NCBI GenBank assembly: GCA_029202385.1
Contig: CP119314.1
Span: 1,552,501 to 1,616,500, forward strand
Direction: 5' to 3'
Length of the DNA: 64,000 nucleotides
DNA from: Candidatus Sphingomonas phytovorans
GTDB taxonomy: Bacteria; Pseudomonadota; Alphaproteobacteria; Sphingomonadales; Sphingomonadaceae
The notes below the pieces were generated by a model. It was not told the origin of the DNA, did no database searches, and worked only from the letters and a program-made list of their open reading frames with translations. Made by a program: the position numbers and the translations under genes. Each line of letters opens with the position of its first letter. Within the stretch, counting starts at the first letter, position 1. Of the stretch, positions 1 to 7,871 are shown piece after piece.

Positions 1-1161
1 AAGAGCCTTGGCTTCCAGAATGTCAGGATCGAAACCTATCAGCTTGACACCTGGGTGCGCGGGCTTGAGAGCGCCGAGGTCGTGTCGCCCTACCCCCAGC
101 CCCTGCGCCTGACCGCGCTCGGCAATTCGGGCGCGACGCCGCCCGAGGGGCTTACCCTGCCAATCGTCTTTTTCCCGGGCATCGACGATCTGCGCGCCGC
201 GCCCGACGGCAGCCTGAAGGGAAAGATCGCCTTCGTCTCCAACACCATGCAGCCCACAATGGATGGATCGAGCTATGGCAGCCAGGGCGCGGCCCGCCGC
301 CAGGGTCCGAACATCGCCGCGAAGAAGGGCGCCAGCGCGATCGTCATTCGTTCGATCGGGACCGATCATGGCCGCGGGCCGCACGCGGGCGTCACCAATT
401 TCGAAGCAGGCGTGACGCCGATCCCCGCCGCCGCCCTTTCGGTGGCTGATGCCGCCAATCTCGAACGCATGGTGAAGCGCGGCAAGCCCGTCACGCTCCA
501 CCTGCTACTCACCCCGAAGCGGGTCGGCCTGCGCGAATCCGGCAATGTCGTGGCGGAAGTACCGGGCAGCGACCCTGCGGCGGGCGTCGTCCTGATCGGC
601 GGGCACCTCGACAGCTGGGATCTCGGCACTGGCGCGATCGACGATGCCTCGGGCGTGGGCATCACCACGGCGGCGGCCAAGATGCTATTGGATTCGGGCA
701 AGCCCCGCCGCACGATCCGGGTCGTCTGGTTCGGCGATGAGGAAACCGGCGGTTTCGGCGGCGCGGCCTATGCCAAGGCGCATGCCGGCGAACGCCATGC
801 CATCGCGGCTGAATCCGATTTTGGCGCTGACCGGGTTTGGCGCTTCCAGACCAACCTGCCCGACAGCGCCAGGCCGGTCGTCGATCGGTTGACCGCAGCG
901 CTCACGCCGATCGGTGTCATCCGCGGCGCCGGCATGGCAAACGGCGGGACCGATGTCGAACCAGTACTCGCGACCGGTGTTGCCGGGATCGACCTGAACC
1001 AGGATGGCCTGCGCTATTTCGATTATCATCACACGCCCGAGGACACGATCGACGTGATCGACGTCGAACAGCTCCGCCAGAATGTCGCGGCATGGACGGC
1101 GATGCTTGCCGTGGTTGCGAATGCGCCGGAAGAGATAGGACCGATGCAAATCAAGAAATGA
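1..1161 (+). CDS. M28 family metallopeptidase, 5' end outside window
   Basis: The frame is open from base 1, so the true start lies upstream; 386 residues are visible. It belongs to the M28 di-zinc aminopeptidase/carboxypeptidase family, usually secreted in sphingomonads. A PA-like insert (about residues 65-150) precedes the catalytic domain. The zinc-site motifs are present: GGHLDSWDLGTGAIDD (first His and bridging Asp), DEETGGFGG (general-base Glu followed by the metal Glu), ESDFGADRVW, and a final His in YFDYHHTPEDT. These motifs predict an active enzyme. Family members cleave N-terminal residues or dipeptides from peptides; the exact substrate cannot be read here. The gene ends at TGA 1159-1161 about 130 bp before an unrelated lipoprotein gene. 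The family is certain; the missing N-terminus prevents a call on the signal peptide. Confidence 0.9.
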   Translation, partial: KSLGFQNVRIETYQLDTWVRGLESAEVVSPYPQPLRLTALGNSGATPPEGLTLPIVFFPGIDDLRAAPDGSLKGKIAFVSNTMQPTMDGSSYGSQGAARRQGPNIAAKKGASAIVIRSIGTDHGRGPHAGVTNFEAGVTPIPAAALSVADAANLERMVKRGKPVTLHLLLTPKRVGLRESGNVVAEVPGSDPAAGVVLIGGHLDSWDLGTGAIDDASGVGITTAAAKMLLDSGKPRRTIRVVWFGDEETGGFGGAAYAKAHAGERHAIAAESDFGADRVWRFQTNLPDSARPVVDRLTAALTPIGVIRGAGMANGGTDVEPVLATGVAGIDLNQDGLRYFDYHHTPEDTIDVIDVEQLRQNVAAWTAMLAVVANAPEEIGPMQIKK

Positions 1162-1292
1162 CGGAAAACCGTGACCGAACCTTTCTGCAAGATGAATTGC
1201 GATTGACGCACCTGCGCCGTCCGCTATGAAAAGCGCCTCGTGGTAAGCAATCGGGCTGGCCGCGAATTTTTGCTATGCTTGGGAGCATCCGC

Positions 1293-1526
1293 ATGAAGAA
1301 GATCGCCTTTGTTCTCGTCGCCGCCGGCCTGATGTCGCTTGCCGCCTGCTCGAAGCCCACCCCTGCCGAGAACAACGCTGAAGCAGTGGCCGACAACCTG
1401 GATTCGACTGCCGACAACCTGTCTGCAGTCGCCGACAACACCTCGAACGCCGTTGCAGCAGACGCGCTCGAGAATGCAGCCGACAACCTGCATGCCGCTG
1501 CCGACAACGTCACGGCGAACCAGTAA
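1293..1526 (+). CDS. small lipoprotein with repeated ADN-(L/T/V) motif
   Basis: A 77-residue lipoprotein. I use ATG 1293 (MKKIAFVLVAAG) rather than the in-frame ATG 1275, because GGGAG at 1280-1284 is well spaced for 1293 and the Lys-Lys-hydrophobic start makes a normal signal peptide. The lipobox is SLAAC, so lipidation at Cys is expected. The mature part is an Ala/Asp/Asn-rich series of short heptad-like units (VADNLDS, TADNLSA, VADNTSN, AADNLHA, AADNVTA), with no aromatic residues and little else. It resembles small envelope lipoproteins of sphingomonads with no known function; a helical rod or coiled coil is likely. It is monocistronic and is followed by a strong terminator. Confidence 0.75.
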   Translation: MKKIAFVLVAAGLMSLAACSKPTPAENNAEAVADNLDSTADNLSAVADNTSNAVAADALENAADNLHAAADNVTANQ

Positions 1527-1565
1527 TCAGCTCGGCGGGCTTCGGCCTGCTCAGCTGTTTAGAGA

Positions 1566-1591
1566 GGGCGTCCCTTCGGGGGCGCCCTTTT
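1566..1591 (+). terminator. Rho-independent terminator
   Basis: A 9-bp stem (1566-1574 with 1579-1587, one G-T wobble) encloses a TTCG tetraloop and is followed by TTTT at 1588-1591. It sits 40 bp after the small lipoprotein stop and before the convergent aldo/keto reductase. Confidence 0.85.
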
Positions 1592-1617
1592 CGTTTGGCG
1601 CCCCGTCCGTCCGGACC

Positions 1618-2679
1618 TCAGCTCATGAATTCACTTCCAAGCGTTGACGACACCTTCCACAGATCGATCCCGCCTTCACCGGCATATTGATCGATCTCGC
1701 GCAATTCAGCTTCGTCGAATTCGAGCCGATTGACCGCATCGAGCGAATCATCGAGCTGCTGCACCGTCCGCGCACCGATCAAGGCGGAGGTGACGCGCGG
1801 ATCGCGTAGCACCCAGGCGATCGCCATCTGCGCCAGGGTCTGACCGCGCCTTTCGGCGATCGCGTTGAGTGCACGAATGCGCTCGAGATTCTCATCGGAC
1901 AGCATCCCCTGACCAAGCGATCCGCTTCTGGTCGCCCGGGCGCCTTCGGGCATCCCGCCCAGATATTTGCTTGTCAGCATCCCTTGCGCGAGCGGCGAGA
2001 AGGCGATGCAGCCAGTCCCCAGATCCTGCAGCGTGTCGAGAAGGCCGTGCTCGACCCAGCGATTGAGCATCGAATAGCTGGGCTGATGGATCAGTAGCGG
2101 CACCCGCTCCTCGCGCAGGATCGCTGCGGCCTTGCGAGTCAGCTCGGGTGAATAGGAGGAGATGCCGACATAGAGCGCCTTGCCCTGGCGATGGAGATGG
2201 ACAAGCGCGCCCATCGTCTCCTCCAGCGGCGTCTTCGGATCGACACGGTGCGAATAGAAGATGTCGACATAGTCGAGCCCCATCCGCCTGAGACTCTGGT
2301 CGCAGCTCGCGATCAGATATTTGCGCGATCCGCCGACGTCGCCATAAGGCCCCGGCCACATGTCCCACCCAGCCTTGGTCGAGATGATGAGCTCGTCACG
2401 GTGCCCGGCAAGGTCGGCGGCCAGGACACGTCCGAAATTCTCCTCCGCCGACCCGTAAGGCGGGCCGTAATTGTTCGCGAGGTCGAAATGGGTGACGCCC
2501 CGGTCGAACGCACGGCGCAACATCGCCCTGCCCGTCTCGAACACGTCAGCGCCGCCGAAATTCTGCCACAGGCCAAGCGAGATGGCCGGCAGATCGAGCC
2601 CGCTCCTGCCGCACCGGCGATAGGGCATTCGCCCATCGTAGCGGGAGGGGTCGGCGGTGTAGGGTACGGGATATGGCAC
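1618..2679 (-). CDS. aldo/keto reductase (YghZ/MgrA-like)
   Basis: A 353-residue NADPH-dependent aldo/keto reductase of the AKR14 (E. coli YghZ, L-glyceraldehyde-3-phosphate reductase) type. The catalytic tetrad is visible: Asp in THFDLANNYG, Tyr in NNYGPPYGSAEENFG, Lys in IISTKAG and His in FYSHRVDP. The C-terminal NADPH-binding segment (SALIGARTVQQLDDSL) is also intact. The length matches the family (about 345). The start is GTG 2679 with AGGAG upstream. It follows the terminator of the large TonB receptor gene and is probably transcribed alone. In this group the substrates are small aldehydes such as methylglyoxal or glyceraldehyde phosphate; the physiological substrate here is unknown. 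Confidence 0.9.
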   Translation of the reverse strand: MPYPVPYTADPSRYDGRMPYRRCGRSGLDLPAISLGLWQNFGGADVFETGRAMLRRAFDRGVTHFDLANNYGPPYGSAEENFGRVLAADLAGHRDELIISTKAGWDMWPGPYGDVGGSRKYLIASCDQSLRRMGLDYVDIFYSHRVDPKTPLEETMGALVHLHRQGKALYVGISSYSPELTRKAAAILREERVPLLIHQPSYSMLNRWVEHGLLDTLQDLGTGCIAFSPLAQGMLTSKYLGGMPEGARATRSGSLGQGMLSDENLERIRALNAIAERRGQTLAQMAIAWVLRDPRVTSALIGARTVQQLDDSLDAVNRLEFDEAELREIDQYAGEGGIDLWKVSSTLGSEFMS

Positions 2680-2781
2680 CGGAAAACTCCTGTCGGTGAA
2701 GCGTGGAATTCAGGGCCTGACGGCAACGCGACCGCTATACCATTCAGCCAGCGCATCGAATGCCCCTTTGCGCGATCAATC

Positions 2782-2817
2782 AAAAAAGAGGCTTCAATCC
2801 CGTTGGATTGAAGCCTC
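2782..2817 (-). terminator. Rho-independent terminator of the TonB receptor gene
   Basis: A perfect 13-bp inverted repeat (2788-2800 with 2805-2817) around a 4-nt loop is followed, on the minus strand, by a run of six T (A run at 2782-2787). It lies 60 bp past the stop of the minus-strand TonB-dependent receptor. Confidence 0.92.
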
Positions 2818-2876
2818 CTGGCATTGCCACCGATCGCGACGCTCTCCATGATGGGGAGCATCGCCGAAGGCGCCCC

Positions 2877-5800
2877 CTAGCTGCCGAACTTGGCGCGTAT
2901 CGAAAAGACGATCCGGCGATCGTTCATGAACCAGGATCTTGGCCGGCGCAGAAGATCGTTATTGATCACCTGTGTCGTCCGCAGCGTCGAATTAAGCAGG
3001 TTCACGCCCTGGAAGCCCATCTTGATGTTGGGCGTGACACTGTAGAACGCCGAAGCGTCGAGTTGGCCGGTCGCCTCGTTGAACACTGGCGCGAAAGGCA
3101 CGATCACGTCGCGCACGGTCAGCAGATACCGTGAACGCCACGAATAGGCCGCCCGAAGCTCAAGCCCGCCCGCCTGATAGAAGGGCGCGATGTTCACGGT
3201 GTATTTCGACAAGCCCTGAAGCGGCAGCTTGCTCGTATCCACATTGGCGATGCGGCCGGCCGCGACGTCCGGATCAGTGGCGGAGAGCGTGCTCTGGCTC
3301 ACCCCCTTGGATTCCACATAGGTGAAATTGCCGCTGAACCCGAGGCCACGCAGGAACCCTGGCAGGAAAGTGAACGTCTGCTGGTAACCGACCTCCAGGC
3401 CCTTCACCCGGCCCGTCTCCGGCGAGTTGAACGGCGTGGTGACAATCGCATCGAAGCTCGCACCGTTGTTCGTAAACTTCAGGCGATCCGTGCCATTGGC
3501 GATGACACCGTACAGATCCTTCTTGAACAGGGAGACGGTGAGCTGTCCCACGCTCGAGAAATACCATTCCGCCGTCAGGTCGTAGTTATTGGATCGGATT
3601 GGCTTGAGATACGGATTGCCGACATTGAACAGGGCGACCGGCGCCCCGTTGTTGGTGATGGTCGTGTCGAGCGTATCGAGGACGACATTGTAGAAGGCGC
3701 GCGTCAGGCCGAAATCCGGTGGCGCGATACCCTGATTGAATGCGGCGCGGAACTGAAGCCCGCCGCCTGCCTCAAGCTTGAGGTTCAGGCTGGGGAGGAA
3801 ATAGTGATATTTCAGCGACGTCGAAACCGGGGTCAATGCACCGTTCTGGAACGCATTGGCGTTGGCGACGACGGCCGGGCCGAGCGCACAGAACTTCGTC
3901 TGCGGTTGCTCGTTCTGAGGTGGATCGCAGGTGAAGGTTCGTCTCGGGAACGAGAAATTCCCCTGCGCCTCGCGTGTCGTCGCCGTATAGCGCAGGCCGA
4001 CATTTCCGCTCAGCTTCATCCCACCGTCGCCGATCGGGTTGCCGAAGCGGATCAACCCGTAAAGCGCATTGTTTCGCTCATGCACGGGGTTGATCTCGCC
4101 GGGCAGGAAGGGCGTGCCGGCCACGGTGTCGCAGCGTTGCGCCAGCGGTACCCAGTTCTGCGGACAGGGGGGCGTGTTCGCCAGCCTGGGACGCCACTCA
4201 TCGCCGATCGCAAGCGCCGCATTGCCCGCCGCCTGGTAATTCCGGATCAGGTCCTGGGGGACGAACAACCGCCCGGGACCGCTGGGCAGGTTGACGCTGC
4301 CGCGGAAGAAATTCGGAAAGGAATAGGCTTCGCTCGGCCCCGGCGAGCCACCCGGCGTCGCCGGGTTGCCATTGACGGGATCGTCCATCCACACCGGACC
4401 GCCGCCGCCCCAGATCTCGCTGAGCACACCCCAGTTATAGCTCGAGAAACGCGCATTGTTCTCGCGGTCGGCAAACCGATAACCGGCCCGGATCGAGCTC
4501 AGCCAGCTGTCCTCGGGGAAGGAATAGTCCAGGTCGATCCGCGCGGCATCCTCATTGCCGTCGCTATCCTCGATATGGTCCATCGCCGACCGGTAGAAGC
4601 TGTTATACGGATCGACATAGCTCGGATGCTGGGCGTTCATGTAATTGGTCGCCCCGGCATTGGCGAGCGGCAGGAAATTCACATAGGCCGGCTTGTCGCC
4701 GTTCATCCTGATATCGACGTTCTGGAACGTTGAGGCCCAGATACCGAAATCCGTATTGGTGACGCGGGATTTGGTGTGCTGGTAATCCAGGCTCACCCCA
4801 AGCCGGTCAGTGACCTTCCACTTGAAATTCGCGCCATAATCGTCGGTCAGATATCGCTGGTCCACCGCGCGTACGATATTGTTGCTCTGCAGCCCGTTGA
4901 TCGGCGTGCGAAGATCGCCCCCCTGGTCGGCGCGATAGCCGTTCGGCGCGGTGATGGTGCCGCTGGTGAACACACCCTGGTCATCGAAGGAAAAGCTGGT
5001 GCCGGGAAATGGCTGAGCGTCCCCGTTGCTCGTCACATTGTCCGTGGCGATCTCGATCGCGTGCTCAGTCCATTTCTCCCGCGAATCCGACCGGAGGAAC
5101 TGAAAGGTGGCGGACATGGATTCATCATTGCTGCGCCACTGCGCCGCCGCGGAGTAACCGTAGCGCGTACGCTCGGTTTCGGTGCTGCGCATCGCGGCGC
5201 CGCGCGGGACGAAGACGGTACGGCCCGTATAGGGCTTGTTCGTGGCGGGATTGATGGCGTTAGGCGCATAATAGGTGCCGTCGGAAGCCAGCGTCCGCTG
5301 GCCATAGTTGGAAATCTGCAGGCCGTCGGAACGGGACACAAGCTGCGATCGCACGAAGCTGGCCAGCAGACCCACCTCGCCAATCCCGGTGTTCCAGCGA
5401 TTGCTCGCCAGCAGCGAGACCGTGGGCGCGGATTTGTGGATCAGATCGCCATAGTTCACTTCGACGGCACCGGCGACGACAAGCCCCTTTGAATCGAAGG
5501 GAACGCGCGTACGAAGGTTGACGGTGCCTGCGATGCCGCCCTCGACCATGTCGGCGCTGGGGCTCTTGAAGACATCGACGCCCGCCAGAAGTTCTGATGG
5601 AACGTCGGCGAAGCTGAGGCCGCGGCCGTTATTGGCGGTGAAGGTGTCGCGCCCGTTGAGCTCCGACCGGGTATAGGTCAGCCCGCGCACGACGACGCCG
5701 GAACCCTCGACCGAGAAGTGATCCGGGTCGACGCCCGCGGCAAAGCGACTGATCGCCACGCCCGGCACACGCTGCAGCGCCTCGGTAACGGACCGGTCCG

Positions 5801-6110
5801 GCAGCGCGCCGATATCTTCCGACGAGATGGAGTCGCTGACGATCTCGGCATTCTGCTTCAGTGCCTGCGCGGTCTTGAGGCTCTGCCGGATACCAGTGAC
5901 GACGATATCCGCCTCATCCTGAGTCACCACGTCCGACATTGCCTGGCCTGATGCCGACTGAGCCCCCTCCGCGGCTTTCGGGGCAATCTCCGCCCAGACT
6001 GGCGACGCCATCGAGACGACGCATAGGGCAAGCGTCGAGACGCCCCCCTTCAATGAAAGGCCGATTCGTCCGCGAGTCGCGACTCCACCGTTGTGCGAGT
6101 TATCACTCAT
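2877..6110 (-). CDS. TonB-dependent receptor, carbohydrate type
   Basis: A 1077-residue outer-membrane receptor. The signal peptide ends near ASPVWA (about residue 40). A TonB-box-like segment DIVVTGIRQS (about 68-77) precedes the plug domain, with the typical SISSEDIGALPDRSVTEALQRVPGV stretch split over the plug start (about 92-115). A 22-strand barrel follows and ends in a terminal FSIRAKFGS. Size and plug belong to the large sugar-type receptors (SusC-like in role) of Caulobacter and sphingomonads, which are typically paired with tryptophan-halogenase-family genes, as here. Such receptors import oligosaccharides energised by TonB-ExbBD. There is no STN domain, so it is not a surface-signalling receptor. 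A LacI-type operator lies 20 bp before its ATG and a strong terminator follows it. Xylo-oligosaccharides are a plausible ligand from the shared operator, but this is inference. Confidence 0.93.
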   Translation of the reverse strand: MSDNSHNGGVATRGRIGLSLKGGVSTLALCVVSMASPVWAEIAPKAAEGAQSASGQAMSDVVTQDEADIVVTGIRQSLKTAQALKQNAEIVSDSISSEDIGALPDRSVTEALQRVPGVAISRFAAGVDPDHFSVEGSGVVVRGLTYTRSELNGRDTFTANNGRGLSFADVPSELLAGVDVFKSPSADMVEGGIAGTVNLRTRVPFDSKGLVVAGAVEVNYGDLIHKSAPTVSLLASNRWNTGIGEVGLLASFVRSQLVSRSDGLQISNYGQRTLASDGTYYAPNAINPATNKPYTGRTVFVPRGAAMRSTETERTRYGYSAAAQWRSNDESMSATFQFLRSDSREKWTEHAIEIATDNVTSNGDAQPFPGTSFSFDDQGVFTSGTITAPNGYRADQGGDLRTPINGLQSNNIVRAVDQRYLTDDYGANFKWKVTDRLGVSLDYQHTKSRVTNTDFGIWASTFQNVDIRMNGDKPAYVNFLPLANAGATNYMNAQHPSYVDPYNSFYRSAMDHIEDSDGNEDAARIDLDYSFPEDSWLSSIRAGYRFADRENNARFSSYNWGVLSEIWGGGGPVWMDDPVNGNPATPGGSPGPSEAYSFPNFFRGSVNLPSGPGRLFVPQDLIRNYQAAGNAALAIGDEWRPRLANTPPCPQNWVPLAQRCDTVAGTPFLPGEINPVHERNNALYGLIRFGNPIGDGGMKLSGNVGLRYTATTREAQGNFSFPRRTFTCDPPQNEQPQTKFCALGPAVVANANAFQNGALTPVSTSLKYHYFLPSLNLKLEAGGGLQFRAAFNQGIAPPDFGLTRAFYNVVLDTLDTTITNNGAPVALFNVGNPYLKPIRSNNYDLTAEWYFSSVGQLTVSLFKKDLYGVIANGTDRLKFTNNGASFDAIVTTPFNSPETGRVKGLEVGYQQTFTFLPGFLRGLGFSGNFTYVESKGVSQSTLSATDPDVAAGRIANVDTSKLPLQGLSKYTVNIAPFYQAGGLELRAAYSWRSRYLLTVRDVIVPFAPVFNEATGQLDASAFYSVTPNIKMGFQGVNLLNSTLRTTQVINNDLLRRPRSWFMNDRRIVFSIRAKFGS

Positions 6111-6129
6111 CAGGTCACCCCCTACCCTA

Positions 6130-6143
6130 TGATACCGCTACCA
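6130..6143. promoter_or_regulatory. LacI-family operator upstream of TonB receptor
   Basis: TGATACCGCTACCA is an even-spaced palindrome with central CG, the form bound by LacI-family proteins. It starts 20 bp upstream of the minus-strand ATG at 6110. It differs at a single position from the site before the xylanase gene (22457-22470). Confidence 0.65.
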
Positions 6144-6232
6144 ATTTTTGGTGCGATTTGTTCTTGGCTATCTTTGTAGCTGCGGCCATGATGCAGCAAC
6201 AAAAACAAAATGCAAGAGGCGGACAGCAAAAA

Positions 6233-6246
6233 GTCCCACGTGGGAC
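6233..6246. promoter_or_regulatory. perfect 14-bp palindrome between divergent genes
   Basis: GTCCCACGTGGGAC is a perfect 14-bp palindrome in the divergent region between the TonB receptor (start 6110) and the halogenase operon (start 6321). It does not match the LacI-type sites of this window, so it probably binds another dimeric regulator. The nearby segment 6263-6284 also carries a looser repeat (AATGTG/CACATT). Confidence 0.5.
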
Positions 6247-6320
6247 ATTTGTGATGGACGGCAATGTGATCGGAACCACACATTTGCTGAATTGTCGGCA
6301 GCGGGCACGCAGGAGGGGTG

Positions 6321-7871
6321 ATGATAGAGCTGGAGACGGCAAGAACCGCCGCGGACGGGCGACTTCGTCGTATTGTCGTCGTCGGCGGCGGAACCTCTGG
6401 CTGGATGACCGCGGCGTCGCTGGGCTGGGCGCTTTCAACGCTCCCGATCGAGATCGTGCTGGTCGAGTCGGAAGAGATCGGAACGGTCGGCGTCGGCGAG
6501 GCCACCGTGCCGCACATCCGCTTTTTCAATCAGCGGCTCGGCATCGATGAGGCCGATTTCATGCGGCGCACCAACGCGACCTTCAAGCTCGGTATCGAAT
6601 TCCGCGACTGGGCACGGATCGGCGACAGCTATATCCATCCGTTCGGCGATTTCGGCCGGGACGTTGCCGGTCTCCCGTTCCACCAGCATTGGCTCCGCCT
6701 GGTGCGCGCGGGCCGTATCGTGCCCGCACTGGAGGCATTTTCCCTGCCGATCCTGGCAGCGCGCGCCAACAGGTTCGCTCCACCCTCCCCCGACCCGTCG
6801 GCGATCGAATCCACCTTCTCCTACGCTTATCAATTCGATGCCGGCCTCTACGCCGCCTATCTTCGCAGCTACGCCGAGCAACGCGGCGTCCGGCGGGTCG
6901 AGGGCAAGATAGGGCCTGTCGGCCAGCACGGCGAAACAGGCTTCGTCCACTCGGTGACGCTCGAAAGCGGCGAAGAGGTCACCGGGGATCTGTTCGTCGA
7001 CTGCTCCGGGTTTCGCGGGCTGCTGATCGAAGGGGCGCTCAAGGCCGGCTATGAAAGCTGGTCCCACTGGCTGCCTTGCGACGCAGCGCTCGCCGTACCC
7101 AGCGCGCATGGCGGCCCCCTGACCCCCTATACAAGCGCGACGGCTCGCGATGCCGGCTGGCAATGGCGCATCCCGCTCCAGCACCGCGTCGGCAACGGGC
7201 ATGTCTTCAGTACCGCCTTCACGGATATCGATTCGGCACGCGATATCCTCATGTCCAATCTCGAGGGCGAGGCACTCGCCGAACCAAGGTTGCTGCGGTT
7301 CGCCACTGGCAAGCGCAGGAGCCAGTGGCTCGGCAACGTCGTCGCGATCGGCCTTGCCGCCGGCTTCCTCGAGCCGCTCGAATCTACCAGCATCCACCTG
7401 ATCCAGCTCGCGATCACCAAGCTGATCGACCTGCTGCCGCTCGACGGCTGGGATCCGCTCGACGCCGCCGAGTTCAACCGGTCGATGGCGGTTGAGTATG
7501 AACGCGTCCGCGACTTCCTGATCCTGCACTATTGCGCGACCGAGCGGACTGACACCGCGTTCTGGAACCATTGCCGCACGATGAGCCTGCCTGAGTCACT
7601 CGTCTACAAGATGGCGGCGTTCCGCGAACGCGGTGTCGTGGTCAAATATCGCGAGGGCATGTTCCTCGAACCAAGCTGGCTCGCGGTCTATTACGGCCAG
7701 CGGGTCGAACCTGGGCGGATCAACCCGCTGGTCGAAGCGCTGCCGATCGACGAGGTCGCGTCCCGCGCCGAAGCGATGGCCAGCGCCTTCCGTGCGGCAG
7801 CCGAGGCGATGCCCGATCACGCAGACTATCTCCACAATCTATGCGGTCAGACCGGGGCGGTGCGCGCATGA
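6321..7871 (+). CDS. tryptophan halogenase family flavoprotein 1
   Basis: A 516-residue member of the flavin-dependent tryptophan halogenase family (PF04820). The start is ATG 6321 with AGGAGG at 6311-6316; the in-frame GTG 6318 is too close to that site. The FAD motif is VVGGGTSGWM (residues 20-29) and the second flavin motif is GVGEATVPHI (57-66). The residue equivalent to catalytic Lys79 of PrnA is K89 (NATFKLG), the hallmark WxWxIP is present (WQWRIP), and the catalytic Glu/Ser pair is E354-S355 in EPLESTSI. It therefore looks competent to form the lysine chloramine intermediate. In Caulobacter and sphingomonads these genes accompany TonB receptors for sugars, and their true substrate is not established. 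It is the first gene of a three-gene operon. Confidence 0.92.
   Translation: MIELETARTAADGRLRRIVVVGGGTSGWMTAASLGWALSTLPIEIVLVESEEIGTVGVGEATVPHIRFFNQRLGIDEADFMRRTNATFKLGIEFRDWARIGDSYIHPFGDFGRDVAGLPFHQHWLRLVRAGRIVPALEAFSLPILAARANRFAPPSPDPSAIESTFSYAYQFDAGLYAAYLRSYAEQRGVRRVEGKIGPVGQHGETGFVHSVTLESGEEVTGDLFVDCSGFRGLLIEGALKAGYESWSHWLPCDAALAVPSAHGGPLTPYTSATARDAGWQWRIPLQHRVGNGHVFSTAFTDIDSARDILMSNLEGEALAEPRLLRFATGKRRSQWLGNVVAIGLAAGFLEPLESTSIHLIQLAITKLIDLLPLDGWDPLDAAEFNRSMAVEYERVRDFLILHYCATERTDTAFWNHCRTMSLPESLVYKMAAFRERGVVVKYREGMFLEPSWLAVYYGQRVEPGRINPLVEALPIDEVASRAEAMASAFRAAAEAMPDHADYLHNLCGQTGAVRA

Noticed and set aside
2731..2745. Possible LacI-type operator before the aldo/keto reductase
   Set aside because: GACCGCTATACCA has the core on one side only; the left half does not match the palindrome.
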